64,000 bases of DNA, taken from NCBI GenBank assembly GCA_030272155.1, contig CP126205.1, positions 1 to 64,000 on the forward strand. The letters are read 5' to 3'. The translations under genes and the position numbers were made by a program. The notes under the pieces are model-generated. The model saw only the letters and a program-made list of their open reading frames with translations. It did not search any database and had not been told where the DNA came from. Origin of the DNA: Tetradesmus obliquus. Taxonomy: Eukaryota; Chlorophyta; Chlorophyceae; Sphaeropleales; Scenedesmaceae. This document shows, piece by piece, positions 1 to 11,257 of the stretch (its first letter is position 1; the number at the start of each line of letters is the position of its first letter).

Positions 1-497
1 CCTAAACCCTAAACCCTAAACCCTAAACCCTAAACCCTAAACCCTAAACCCTAAACCCTAAACCCTAAACCCTAAACCCTAAACCCTAAACCCTAAACCC
101 TAAACCCTAAACCCTAAACCCTAAACCCTAAACCCTAAACCCTAAACCCTAAACCCTAAACCCTAAACCCTAAACCCTAAACCCTAAACCCTAAACCCTA
201 AACCCTAAACCCTAAACCCTAAACCCTAAACCCTAAACCCTAAACCCTAAAACCCTAAACCTAAACCCTAAACCCTAAACCCTAAACCCTAAACCCTAAA
301 CCCTAAACCTAAAACCTAAACCTTAAACCTAAACCCTAAACCCTAAACCCTAAAACCTAAAACCTAAAAACTAAAACCTAAAAAACTAAACCCCCTAAAA
401 CCTAAAACCTAAACCCTAATCCTTGAACCCTAAACCTAAACCCCCAAAACTAAAAAACTAAAGCCTAAAAACTAAAACCTAAAACCTAAACCCCTAA
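1..497. repeat. Telomere, CCCTAAA repeats, decaying inward
   Basis: About 35 perfect copies of CCCTAAA run from base 1 to about 248. From there to about 497 the units vary (CCTAAAA, CCTAAA, AACTAAA), as telomere-proximal repeats usually do. On the outward G-rich strand the unit is TTTAGGG, the plant/Arabidopsis type, used by many green algae but not by Chlamydomonas reinhardtii (TTTTAGGG). The orientation puts the chromosome end at the left edge. Confidence 0.99.
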
Positions 498-606
498 AGC
501 TGCAGCAAAAAGTTTGACCCACACATGCATCCTATATTCGCCCTGCACTACTACTGCCATACATAGCCGAACAGAAACACTGCACGTATACGCCCTCGCT
601 GCCCAC

Positions 607-840
607 CTGCACTGCTGTGCGCGGAAAGCCATCCACCACCAGGTGGAGCTCTGTTGCGCTGTGCCCCATAGAGGCAGGCAGCAGAAGCGCTTCCTGCAGC
701 AGATCACCAACCACGTGGTCTGGCATCATCTCGCCCGCATCAATGTAGCCGCGCGCCTCGCGCGCGCTCGAGAGCAGCGAGGACACGCACACGGAGCGTG
801 TCATGCCGCGCGCCTTCAGGATGAGCGGCGTGCTCACGCC
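607..840 (-). pseudogene. Stranded adenylate kinase exon
   Basis: A 234-bp, 78-codon block on the minus strand reads as the middle of an adenylate kinase. It has the YIDAGEMMPDHVV segment (family pattern: G.(L/M)(V/M)PD..V) and, at its end, DGFPRTAVQ, the conserved DGFPRT..Q motif of the NMP-binding/lid side. It is bounded by a clean acceptor (CTGCAG before 840) and donor (CAG|GTGGGC after 607), both phase 0, so it is one intact internal exon. No exon with the P-loop (GxPGxGK) or the C-terminal helix is visible on either side: the telomere lies one way and a retroelement begins about 120 bp the other way. I infer a gene relic captured in the subtelomere, most likely untranslated. It could instead be part of a gene broken by telomere healing. 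Confidence 0.72.
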
Positions 841-959
841 CTGCAGCGCAGCAGCGACGGGTTGTCGACAGAGGATGAGCACACAGCAGAGGATAGAGAG
901 ATGAAATGCATCGGGGTGCTGCCTGCGACTGCTGCTTGGCAGGAGATGACAAATCTATT

Positions 960-3900
960 CAAAAACACCAGAGGAGCACCTGGATCACCTAGAACAGGTA
1001 TTTGCTACTTTGCAGGACAACAACTTATACTGTAATGCTGCAAAATGCAAATTCAATATGCCGGAAATCAAATACCTGGGGCATATTGTGGGCAGGAATA
1101 CAGTGCGCCCTGATCCTATTAAGGTCAGCGCAGTCAAGGGTTTGCCAGTGCCTAAAGATCTGCACGAGTTGCGTTCATTCTTAGGCCTGGTAAATTTCTT
1201 TTGGCGGTTCATGCACAGATTTGCAGAAATTGCCCTACCCTTGACTAACCTATTTCGTAAGAAAATGCCCTTCAACATGAACGCGCGTTGCATATCTGCC
1301 TTTCAGGATCTGAAAATTGCTCTGATAACCGCCCCCGTCCTAGCCATGCCGGATTTCAAAAAGCCTTTTGAGGTGGTTGTGGACGCTAGCAATCACTCAC
1401 TAGGTGCAATGCTGCTGCAGGAAGGACGCCCAATCGCCTTTGAATCCAGGAAACTGAACGCTGCTGAAAAGAATTATATATCTGTAAGCGCGAGGCATTG
1501 GTTGTGTTGCATGCACTGAAAACGTGGCGATGCTACCTGGAAGTTCCATTCCGTCTTGTTACAGATCATCAGACCTTGTTACATCTGGATAACCAGACTC
1601 ACATTCAGGGTAGGCAGGCTAGGTGGATGGAATATCTATCGCGGTTTGAATATACATGGGAGCACAGAGCAGGCAGATATAATGTAGATGACCCGCTGTC
1701 TCGTATCCCTCCTACTGACGAACCGTCACAAATCTCCGTTGTAACGCGTTCGGGTTTAGGGGGGAGGAGGCACTGCCGGAAGCTACTAACTCTGCTGCCA
1801 GTAAGAATACTCCCACCGCAGGGTCTACACGCAAGAGAACAAGAGTTCCAATCCCGGTGCCCACAGACCAGTCAAGGCAGGCCAGGTCCGCGGCTATGGC
1901 TGCCAAGCAGTTCATCAAAGAGGTCGCTGCCGGAAAGGATGTACAAAAACCCAGAAAAAGGGCTTTACCTGAGGATAATTCAAGTAAGCACGCGGGCAGG
2001 AAAGGGAAGCGTGTGCGGTGGTGGGATCAGCAGAGTGGGTCAGGTAATGACCGTGCCACAGGATCTGAGAGTCCTGCCCTAGAGCACGCCTCAGAGGATG
2101 GTGGCTCAGCAGGTAATGCTGACGCCTGGGAAAATTGGGGCGATAGAATTCGCTCGGCAGCTAAGGCTTATGTTAATAAGCTCAGCAGGAAAATGCGTAA
2201 AACGTTGCAGGAAAAGCAAGGCCTTTGGTTTAAAAACGACTGTGTGGTGGTACCACCTAAGGGACGCCTTAGGCAGGAGATAGTACGCGCGCACCACAGT
2301 ACAGCGACGGGAGGGCATTTTGCTGTGGCCAAAACATACAAATCTCTCTGTAGACCCAAAGGATATTGGTGGCCAGGAATGAAACATGATGTGGAAACAT
2401 ATGTGCAAAACTGCCATGAGTGTCAAATCAACAAACCGTCTAACAAGAAACCAGCCGGCCTGTTACAACCTTTGCCCATTCCTGACAGTAAATGGGAGTC
2501 AATTGGAATGGACTTTATTACCCAGCTGCCGTGCACAAAGCAGGAACATGACTCAATCCTGGTTGTTATTGACAGGTTGAGTAAGCTTGTGCATCTAATT
2601 CCTACCAGGTGTGATGTTGACGCTGCAGAAGTAGCTCAGCTGTTTGTGCAGCATGTTGCTAAGCATCATGGCTTGCCCAAATCGATTGTGTCGGATAGGG
2701 ATGTCAAATCCACAAGTAAATTCTGGCAAGCAGTGCTGCAGGTCTGGGGAATTAAAAGCCTTATGTCTACTGCTTTTCATCCACAGAGCAATGCACAAAC
2801 AGAACGCGTCAACAGAGCTCTGGAAGAGTAGTTGCGTCATTTTGTCTCGCCAAAGCAAGATAATTGGGATGAGTTATTACCAGTGACTGAGTTTGCCATA
2901 AACAACTCATTCCAGGAAAGCATTGGCATGACACCATTTTACATGACGTACGGTTATCATCCATCCTACATCGCCGCTGACTGTGCAGGTTGAAAGTCCT
3001 GACAGCAATGTACCTGCAGCTACTGACTTTGTGTCAAATATTGAGGCTGCTGTAAAGCAAGCAAAGGAATTATGGCACAAAGCACAGCAGCGACAGAAAG
3101 CAACAGCAGATGCTGACCGCAGAGATGTGGTGTTGGAGGTTGGTCAACAAGTTTTGTTAAGCACAGAGAACATTTGATTGAAAAGCCCTGGCACGCAGAA
3201 GCTGTTGCCACGCTATGTGGGTCCTTTTGCTGTCAAAGCAAGGAAGGGATCTGTTTCTTATGAGCTGGAATTGCCTAGCTGGTTACGTTTGCATCCAGTG
3301 TTTCATGTTTCTTTGCTCAAGCCTTACAAATCTGACGGCTCAGTTCAGCCGCCATCTCTGCCATTATCAGTTGATGAAACTGGACCTTTATTTGAAGTGG
3401 AAGCCGTTTTAAAATATAGGCCAAAGACGCAGCGGTACTTGATACAGTGGAAGGGCTATGGGAAAGAACATAACACTTGGGAACAAGAACGTAACATCAA
3501 TGCGGCAGCATTGCAGTCTTTCTGGGACTCAGCAACTGACGCTGATGTTGAACATTAGTGTTCATTTCTGTTGGTTTTGTGCAGCTCATCCTGACCTGGA
3601 TTTAGGTGGGGAGGAGTGTGGCACACCACTGTCTGACTAGGCAGTGGGGGATACATTGGACCGAGGTCAACGCAGCTCAGGAATGGGTAGCGGAAGCATG
3701 TCTTTGGGTTTAAGCCTGTCGAACGCGGAAGCTGACTTAATCCAAAGAGGAAGCTGGAAAGCGAACCGACAGGAGGCCTGCGAGTAATTCAATGTCGGTG
3801 GGTTGCTGCCTATATAAGGAGAGACAGCAACCCGGCCCAACAACGAATTACACCAATCCTGTGTATCGATGCTCCTGCATATTGTAGTACCAACCTCCTT

Positions 3901-4190
3901 TACGCTAGCGTGCTTCGGCCTACGGTATTGGGCAGGCCGGTACGTGGGTTTTTGTGCCCAGTAGCTGGACGGTGCGGCAAGCGCCATAGATGTATGGCAG
4001 AAGTCGCAAGCTTGTCGATGCCGTGACCTTGCATCGATGTTGAATGCTGCTGAAGTTAGTTTTAGCTTTGCTTCGCTTGCTTACATGTAGTCGGCCTCGC
4101 ACGTGGAAGAGGAAGCTGCACAGCTCACTGAGCACTGCTCCGAGCAGTGCTCTAGGCTAGAGCACCTCTAGGCTAGAGCACCTCTCAGAG
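960..4190 (+). mobile_element. Ty3/gypsy chromovirus LTR retrotransposon, fossil
   Basis: In order along the + strand: the C-terminal part of reverse transcriptase and RNase H (about 960-1720), integrase with an HHCC-type zinc region and DDE core (about 2150-3180), a chromodomain at the integrase C-terminus (about 3390-3540), a purine-rich tract at 3603-3616, and a 3' LTR from 3617. The chromodomain places it in the chromovirus branch of Ty3/gypsy. Gag, protease and a 5' LTR are not seen. The element is broken, with roughly four or five breaks in its coding part, so it is an old, dead copy. The right end is uncertain: short palindromic GAGCAC/GTGCTC repeats at 4125-4200 sit where the LTR should finish, just before the next element. 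Confidence 0.93.
3617..4190 (+). repeat. 3' LTR of the gypsy fossil
   Basis: The LTR begins TGTGGCAC right after a purine-rich tract (AGGTGGGGAGGAG). A TATATAAGG box at 3811-3819 is the likely LTR promoter. The 3' limit is a guess, because no second LTR is in view for comparison and the next mobile element begins at 4201. Confidence 0.6.
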
Positions 4191-4200
4191 AGGTGCGAGG

Positions 4201-4827
4201 GATCATGATTGCCTTAGGTGTGTTACAATATCCCCGTCTTGACGTAACATAACAACAGACACGCCAGCAATGAGTGAGGTTGGGCCAGAAGCGGGCAGGC
4301 TACGCGTGTGCCGCGCACACAGCAGCCGCCAGAGCAGTGACAGCCCAGCATTCTCAGCTGAGCAGCACACAGCACACATCCCAAACAGTACTGACATGGT
4401 GGTATGCAGCCAAGCAGAGGCAAATGCCAGCCCATCAATGGAGTATCAAGGGTGGGTGGGAGGGAAACGCGCATGCACAAACGTTGCTCCCGTACAATCA
4501 AACAGCTGGCATTCAAGCCAAGCTGTATCTGCTTTAATAGAGCGAAATCACACTACCGTGCACTTGAATCCTGATGACAACAGCCTAGTCAAACTAACAC
4601 CTGTCAGTCCTCATGATCCCTGCAGCACAAAACGTGCTTACCAGATCATGATTGCCTTAGGTGTGTTACAATATCCCCGTCTTGACGTAACATAACAACA
4701 GACACGCTAGCAATGAGTGAGGTTGGGCCAGAAGCGGGCAGGCTACGCGTGTGCCGCGCACACAGCAGCCGCCAGAGCAGTGACAGCCCAGCATTCTCAG
4801 CTGAGCAGCACACAGCACACATCCCAA
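4201..4827. repeat. DIRS 3' repeat block: A1, 79-bp spacer, B1 and A2 abutting
   Basis: Repeat A occurs at 4201-4384 and 4644-4827; repeat B occurs at 4464-4643 and again at 7916-8095. B1 ends at 4643 and A2 begins at 4644 with no base between them. In split-repeat elements this abutting pair is thought to template the circular DNA junction used by the tyrosine recombinase. Confidence 0.93.
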
Positions 4828-4844
4828 CCCACTCCCCACCTCAC

Positions 4845-5639
4845 TCAAATTGCTGCACCAGGCAGGCTTGCGATCTTCTCCTGCATCACGCGCGTGACAG
4901 CACACTTCTGCGCTGCCGACATGCCGACACACAGCAGCCACGTGTCAGACTGCCAGTCACCTTGTATGCGAATGAACAGCGGATGCACCCCGCATTGAAA
5001 GGCCCACGTGGCGCCGCCTCGCCGCAGCGAGTGCCCACCATATGCGGAGGGGTCCAGGCCACACGCCTTAATCAAATCCTTCAGACCCACCAGCAGACGA
5101 GAGTATGTCAGGGGCACATACACACCACCCTGCACATGACCAAACGCCGGTGCATCCCCATCCGCAGGATGCAACGTGAACAGCTTCTGCAGCCAGGCGT
5201 ATGGGTCCAAAACGTGTCCCTTCACCCCTTGAATGGTGATGACCTGCTGCCGCTGCCGAAACTGGTTGGTCTTTGACATGGTAACTGTAATATGTACACA
5301 GTAAGCCGCATGGTCAAACACAAAGTTTTTGCGCCGCAGCACTGCCATAGACACAGGGCCAAGCCCAACACCGTCCACACACAAATGCCCTTTGCGGAGA
5401 AAGCCAAAGAATCCCACCAGTATTGCTGCCCACAGAGCAAGTGCAGGGCCGCCCAGCGGCAGCGCCCGCACAAACTGGAGTAACAGGGCCGGGGTGATGG
5501 GCAGCTTGGGCTTTGCCACATCGCCTTTCACACGCTTCACCCCCCTCAACAGCCTTGGCAGCAGCTGCCAACCTTGCCACACACTCACATCCCAGCCATG
5601 CACGCCCAAGAAGTATTTCCAGGCCTTCAAGTAGTTCAC
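4845..5639 (-). CDS. DIRS tyrosine recombinase region (part of the mobile element)
   Basis: An open frame of 264 codons carrying a tyrosine-recombinase catalytic domain. A GFLRKG segment fits the first catalytic Arg box, and GHSLRRGGAT fits the conserved HxxR box. In DIRS-order elements this enzyme replaces the DDE integrase and inserts a circular DNA copy. It lies downstream of RT-RNase H and just inside repeat A. Treated as part of the element as a whole. Confidence 0.8.
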   Translation of the reverse strand: MNYLKAWKYFLGVHGWDVSVWQGWQLLPRLLRGVKRVKGDVAKPKLPITPALLLQFVRALPLGGPALALWAAILVGFFGFLRKGHLCVDGVGLGPVSMAVLRRKNFVFDHAAYCVHITVTMSKTNQFRQRQQVITIQGVKGHVLDPYAWLQKLFTLHPADGDAPAFGHVQGGVYVPLTYSRLLVGLKDLIKACGLDPSAYGGHSLRRGGATWAFQCGVHPLFIRIQGDWQSDTWLLCVGMSAAQKCAVTRVMQEKIASLPGAAI

Positions 5640-5800
5640 AATGGACTTGTAAGACGCGGACCGCGCAAAAAAACGCCACTACCCAACACACTACCAGCTC
5701 CTGCGGGGCCCACAGCATCGGCAGCAAACCCAGCAGCAGCAGCACGCGCACCACATACTTCAGCGACTGCTGATACTGCCCCAGAGTGGAGTCAGCCAAG

Positions 5801-7930
5801 TCATGCTTCAAATAGCCCAGCGCCTCCTGATGCAGCGCCAGCCTCGGCTGTGTCGCCGCCACTCCCGGCGGGAAGCACTCCGCCCCTGTAGGTCAAAGGA
5901 GGCGCAACAGCGTCAGGTACCAGCAGCCAATTTTCTGACTGTGAAACAACCCAGCGCTGCAGTAGCGTATGCACCACACTCCAAGCACATCGGCTCAACG
6001 CGTCTGCCATACAGTTGGCAGCACCAGGGATGTGCTTCGCCCCGATACGGAACCTGAGCTGCACGGACAGTGTGGCCATCTCCTTCAGCCACAAAGACAC
6101 TAGGTGAGGCGGCGCATCACCTTTCATGAACCATGCCACCACCTGGCTATTATCCGTCCGCACCCGCCAGTAGCGGCCTGCCATGTAATCTCCATACAAA
6201 CGCACACACACCACCACCGCATACATTTCCCACACAGAGATATGCGCAGTCTTCTCTGGTACATCAGCAAAGCAACTGCAGAGCTGCGTGTACGACAATG
6301 AGTTGTACGCACCCTGCAGCCAAATGCCCACACATGGCGCACCGCCTGCACCTGTCAAAGACGCATCCGTCTGAAACTGCGCCCACTTCACAGGCATAGC
6401 CGGCAAGATCTGATGTTTGCCATTCAGTGATGGCGCCACATTCAACCACCACAGTAGCTCAGAGCGCAGCCATGCTGACACGCGTACGCGGTGTGACGGC
6501 TTGCGTAGCCGGTGCATTGTCACCTGCAGGTTATGACAAAAGGTTCTGCCTGCATATACGACACGGCTCACCCACATCAAGAAACCCAGAAGCTTCTCCA
6601 GTTGCTTGCGCGTCACAAACTTAGACGCCAGACACTGTTGGCATACATCACGTAACTTTGCCAACTTAACCGGGCACAAGCCCACCGTCATCGAGACAGA
6701 ATCAATCTCTAAACCCAAAGCCACTTTGACATGAGCAGGCGGCTCAGTCTTGCCTGGCCCTTGGCTGAGTTTGAAGCCAAGACCTTCCAACCTGCTGCAA
6801 GAGCCACGCCACGCCGCCAAGCACTTGTCCTGCTTGGGGCTGATGATTGTAAAATCATCCATGACCGCTGTCACAGACGCATCGAACTCGGACATCAGGC
6901 GCCGTTGCAGCGCCGCCGAGAAACGCCCAGCCACCTCAGGGGCCATCCTATGCCCAAACTGCAAACAGCTGTCCACCATCAGCCGCCCCTCAGCATCTCT
7001 GTAACACTGTAAGGGCCAACATACCGGGTTCACAGGGAAGTTCCGATAGTACTCCTGTATATCAATGCCTGCCATGCAACACGATGGGGTCACTTCCTGC
7101 AGAATGTTGTCAATGGACGCCCAGGGCAAGTACAAGTATGACTGTGCGTCATTGAGAGACGCACCGCGAGGATACGAACAGTCGTGTATTATCCGGACAC
7201 CTCCGTTCTTCTTGGGCACTGCACCCAATGGATGCACCCACTGTGACGCAAACCACTCGGGGGCTGCTGCAATCAAGCCACGCTCAAGCTCTGACGCAAA
7301 CACCGCACCACAGGCGGCCGCGCACTCGTTAAAAGACGCATAGTTTTGAGCCACAGAAACCCTTGGCACATTCTGCGGGTGAACAATTGACACGCCTTCT
7401 GTCAACACCGCCGCCAAGAAAGGCCAATCATGGTCACCACCCAACACAGGCTGCCACACATGGACCGACAACGGCCACCGGCTTCGCATTTGGTCCACAA
7501 ATTGCTGCTGATGTGGCAGCAACCTGCGCCACCAACCAGACATGTTGACCGCACTGGTCACACAGGCAGGGTCTGTGATACGTTTCACAGATGCATCGCA
7601 ATCTGGCAAGCCCCAGCCTGCCCAACTGATGTCCCAGATTTTTTGCACGGGCTGCACGCCCCACAACGCCTGCACAAAGGTGGTGGCTGCTCCAGCATCC
7701 TTGCAGGTGTCAGTGAAGCTACCCTCACCACCAACCACACTGGCAACTCCACGCACTACACCCGTCCCAGCAGGTGTTGCACCTGACCCAGCAGATGGCG
7801 CACAAATCTCACCCATAGTACCTGACACAGCAGGCGCAACGCACATCTCACCCACAGCACCTGACCCAGCAGGCGCGACCAAAATCTCACCAACAGCACC
7901 TAACACAGCAGGCGTGAAACGCGCATGCAC
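5801..7930 (-). CDS. DIRS reverse transcriptase-RNase H polyprotein (part of the mobile element)
   Basis: An open frame of 709 codons. The N-terminal 60-70 residues hold degenerate repeats rich in Gly, Ala and Pro with no recognised domain. Reverse transcriptase lies at roughly 6600-7350, with a DIRS-style MDDF catalytic box. RNase H follows at roughly 5960-6400, ending in the GAANCMADALSR segment typical of retroelement RNase H. The order RT-RNase H before the recombinase matches the PAT/Ngaro group. It belongs to the mobile element and is not a host gene. Confidence 0.85.
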   Translation of the reverse strand: MHARFTPAVLGAVGEILVAPAGSGAVGEMCVAPAVSGTMGEICAPSAGSGATPAGTGVVRGVASVVGGEGSFTDTCKDAGAATTFVQALWGVQPVQKIWDISWAGWGLPDCDASVKRITDPACVTSAVNMSGWWRRLLPHQQQFVDQMRSRWPLSVHVWQPVLGGDHDWPFLAAVLTEGVSIVHPQNVPRVSVAQNYASFNECAAACGAVFASELERGLIAAAPEWFASQWVHPLGAVPKKNGGVRIIHDCSYPRGASLNDAQSYLYLPWASIDNILQEVTPSCCMAGIDIQEYYRNFPVNPVCWPLQCYRDAEGRLMVDSCLQFGHRMAPEVAGRFSAALQRRLMSEFDASVTAVMDDFTIISPKQDKCLAAWRGSCSRLEGLGFKLSQGPGKTEPPAHVKVALGLEIDSVSMTVGLCPVKLAKLRDVCQQCLASKFVTRKQLEKLLGFLMWVSRVVYAGRTFCHNLQVTMHRLRKPSHRVRVSAWLRSELLWWLNVAPSLNGKHQILPAMPVKWAQFQTDASLTGAGGAPCVGIWLQGAYNSLSYTQLCSCFADVPEKTAHISVWEMYAVVVCVRLYGDYMAGRYWRVRTDNSQVVAWFMKGDAPPHLVSLWLKEMATLSVQLRFRIGAKHIPGAANCMADALSRCAWSVVHTLLQRWVVSQSENWLLVPDAVAPPLTYRGGVLPAGSGGDTAEAGAASGGAGLFEA

Positions 7931-8095
7931 AAACGTTGCTCCCGTACAATCAAACAGCTGGCATTCAAGCCAAGCTGTATCTGCTTTAATAGAGCGAAAT
8001 CACACTACCGTGCACTTGAATCCTGATGACAACAGCCTAGTCAAACTAACACCTGTCAGTCCTCATGATCCCTGCAGCACAAAACGTGCTTACCA
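7916..8095. repeat. DIRS 5' repeat (second copy of B)
   Basis: A 180-bp copy of 4464-4643, identical as far as I can see. It forms the outer 5' end of the element as read on the minus strand. Confidence 0.93.
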
Positions 8096-8215
8096 TCATC
8101 ACAGTGCGACAAAGTAGGTCTGAGCAAAGCATACATATATGCCCATTAGTTTGATTGCACCATAATATCGCATCAATCGGCAAAGGACACGATGGCTCTT
8201 CGGCCTTAGGTGGGC

Positions 8216-10972
8216 GTAACACTATGGTCACCGAGATGTCCAGCTGCATGTCCAGGCATGTCCAGTGGCATGGTGTGCAACTGGACATGCCACATGGCAT
8301 GTCCAGTGTGAGACTGGACATGGCCATGTCCAGTGTGCTGCTGGACATTGAGTAGGTGACTGGACACGATACTGGACACGGCAACTGGACTTTCATAAAC
8401 TGCAATTTTACCATTATCTCAATGTGTTTGATGCAGTAAACAAGTGTTCGCGGCAGGACAGCGAGGTCGAGGTGCTTGGGTTGGCGCCCTCGACCCCCTG
8501 GTACCAAGTCACTGCAGCTGCAACTGCTAAGTGCGCAAGTGACCCATGGGCTGTAACACAATCAGCATGTAGCTGCTGCAACACAAACAGAAGCTGGCAG
8601 CTGCTGCAATCACAGCAACATCAACAGCACGCAGCTGCTGCATGACAGCAAAGGCACCCATGGCCAGCTGCTGCAATCACAACATAAGCAGTGAGGACAC
8701 CACACGGAAAAGTTGCCAAGAACTGCATTGACGAGACTGCGTCTCTACCACTTGTACAGATTATGCCTATGGCAGTACACGCGCAACTGCATTTACTGTG
8801 CATCCTGTTGCAGGCAGCGCCAGCACAGCAATGCACCAGCTGCCACTACTGCTGCATGCCACCATCTGACAACGAAAACATATAAGTTCCAGCAGCTGCA
8901 GATCGCGCACTGGTGTCTGCGTAGCCGGCAGCAGCTGCGAGTTGGCAGGCTGCCACTGCCTGCATTGATCACAAGTGTAGCGCTTGTTTCAAAGAACACC
9001 CCTGCAGCAGTGCAGCAGAAACATAGCAGCTACACTTGGATTTGCATGCTGCAGTGTAGGATGTGGCACTTGTTGAGGTTGGCGTTATCTCAATCAAGGT
9101 CTGGGCCGACCGGCGTTTAAACAAAAGCAAATTTGCGCGTTGATTGGCGCCCGCCACGTACCACTACATGCAACATTACAGAGCAGCAGCGTCTTAAGCA
9201 CCAACATAATCGCTGCCGCTGAATTTTTCATATGAGGCAAACTGCTTGCATTGCCATACACCGCTCAAGCTCACCAGGAAGTGCATCAGCCATGCCACGC
9301 TGCCGGACAGTCGGCCCCTGTGTCCCTACAGGGAAGGTCTGCGCACCAACAAAGGTCTCAAGTCAATATATCGCACATGCGGTCTCCAAGCAGGCTGTCT
9401 GCTGCTGCACTAGATACAGTGGCGCCATGCTGACTGCAATCAAGTAGGACCCATGCGCGCAGGGAGAAACAGCTGGATGGGTGGCGCGCACACCACATGG
9501 GGGGCATTGCGAGCAAGTATGGTGTGTGTGAAGTGCGTCGCAAGCACGTTTCACATTATGCAACTGCTGGCCTGCTGGGCACGCTGTCTGCTGCGTGCGT
9601 ATTTTCATGTGCGCGTTGCCAAGAATGATCACGACAAGCCCTACAGCAAGCCACATGCTCTTAATTGGGAGAGCTGTCACTTCACAGCAGCAGCAGCAGT
9701 AGCAGCAGCGGCAGCAGCTGTGACCTTCTACCTGTTTTCTATTCTGACCTACCTGTGATGCTGGGAGATGGGCAACTGGCGGGAGCCTGCACACAGTCTC
9801 ACACAGCAGCAGCAGCGCAGGTAACACACAACGCACCTGTGGACAGCCTGCATGCACCCAGCCTCTACAGCTGACATAGCACGGCTGATGCTGCTGCATC
9901 TGATACTGATCTTGATCTGGTGATGGTGTGATCATTCCTGCGGCAGTACTGCTGCACTGCTGCAACTGTAGCTGCTGCTGTGAGCTGGGCGCCCTAGCAG
10001 CAGCAGGGCTGTTGCTGTCGTTACAGCCGCTGCTGATCTGGGTAAGAGTCGCTCACCATGTCATCAAAGTATCAAGATAAGCAGTAGCAGCTCCATGCGC
10101 TTTCTACAGCATTGATGTCCTGCAGCATCAACCTTGCAGCTGCATAGTGCTTCAAGGAGTGCTGCTGCTCAATGAGCAGGCATCTGCAGCCTGACAAACG
10201 CTCAATAACCGCATTGATCTGTTGTCATGTATGATCGCTTTCAGCGATGGTCTCTGCCAGTGGGCACGCGCTCGCAGTCTGTTTCAGCCCCGTGCACCAT
10301 ATGCAACGCAGCTGCAGTGCGCGACACAGGTGCGATCGCTGTAATGTGTCAGCAGTGATCATTTGATCATCATTTGCAGCTGTATGCTTGCCAGTAGATG
10401 AACAGTTCACGGGCGTATGCCATCTGGCCATTTTGTATTGTAACACATGACATACCTTGCAGCATCACGCAATGGGGCTGTACGAGCCGTTAAACGTTTT
10501 TCATTTGATGTATACGATGGTTTTGGAAAGGCTGCTGCTTCGGCAGCAGGGGAAGTGGTGCAATGCTATAGTGACATGCTGATCTTCGCCGTGAGGCACT
10601 GTCGTGCCATAAGACACCATAACTGTTGATTTATAGGAAGATACTTTACCATCTCGCACACTTTGGTGTGAATATCAAGCCGGTGCGGACGTGATATCGA
10701 CAAACCCTACAGCAAGCCCATGGGCTGGCCAGCTGACGTGCTTGCTGTTCAGTGACACAGTGTAAGCGGCATACATGCAATAACATCTACTTGCGGCGTT
10801 TCAGCCGGGTTTCGAGCGTACAATGCATCAGCAGCAGCACATGTCCAGTTGCAGGCAGACTGCCAGTCCAGTGACCTGCAACTGGACATGCAAACCCACC
10901 AACTGGACACGATTTGGTGCCATTGGACATGCCTGGACATGCAGCTGGACATCTCGGTGACCATAGTGTAAC
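8216..10972. mobile_element. Non-autonomous TIR DNA transposon-like segment, 2.76 kb
   Basis: A 55-bp inverted repeat bounds this segment: 8216-8270 and the reverse complement of 10918-10972 match at about 53 of 55 bases, including the block ACTATGGTCACCGAGATGTC. Just inside each end are many copies of TGTCCAG in both orientations: about ten at 8237-8395 and about six at 10840-10960. Terminal inverted repeats with subterminal heptamer clusters are typical of hAT- and Mutator-like transposons, whose transposases bind such motifs. The interior shows no transposase frame, so I infer a non-autonomous derivative. I could not fix a target-site duplication, so the true tips may lie a few bases outside these limits. 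Confidence 0.72.
8396..10835. other. Interior of the TIR element, no gene seen
   Basis: Non-coding, CAG/CTG-rich low-complexity sequence with many short open frames but no recognisable protein and no splice-bounded exon. A short stretch around 9635 (CGACAAGCCCTACAGCAAGC) recurs in variant form near 10700, hinting at internal duplication. Nothing else stands out. Confidence 0.6.
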
Positions 10973-11257
10973 CCTACGGGGGCGTAACCCTCCCGAACCG
11001 ACTGACAACCAAACTTGCGAGGTGCGTCGACATCAGCAGAGCTTTTTTATCGTAATGAAAATTGTGAGCTTATTCGTTGATATACACATCAAGCAGCATC
11101 CATTGACCAACGGAGATCCTGCAATCGGTCCGCAAAGTGGCCAACGCACATGCTTGGAGGAGCAATACGTTCCACATATACAAGCAACATCCATACATTT
11201 CAACTTTCAATCACTTTCCCGCCTTCAAGGCTTGAAGTCACGCGTGACTGTGTCGCG

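Larger units (their letters stand above)
4201..8095 (-). mobile_element. DIRS-order retroelement with split direct repeats (PAT/kangaroo-like)
   Basis: A complete-looking element on the minus strand. Read 5' to 3' on that strand: repeat B (8095-7916), an ORF for reverse transcriptase plus RNase H, a tyrosine recombinase region, repeat A (4827-4644), repeat B again (4643-4464), a 79-bp spacer, and repeat A again (4384-4201). This is the A1-ORFs-B1-A2-B2 split-repeat layout known from PAT and Ngaro elements and from kangaroo of Volvox; LTR elements do not have it. The two B copies (180 bp) look identical and the two A copies (184 bp) differ at one base that I can see, so the insertion is recent. 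It looks near-whole, with about one break; no clear gag ORF was found. It lies against the end of the gypsy LTR. Confidence 0.9.

Noticed and set aside
514-1035. A 173-codon + strand frame next to the telomere
   Set aside because: It is antisense to the adenylate kinase exon and runs into the retroelement; no motif.
8237-8395. TGTCCAG cluster considered as a CRISPR or satellite array
   Set aside because: Spacing is irregular and both orientations occur; a matching inverted cluster at 10840-10960 fits transposon ends better.
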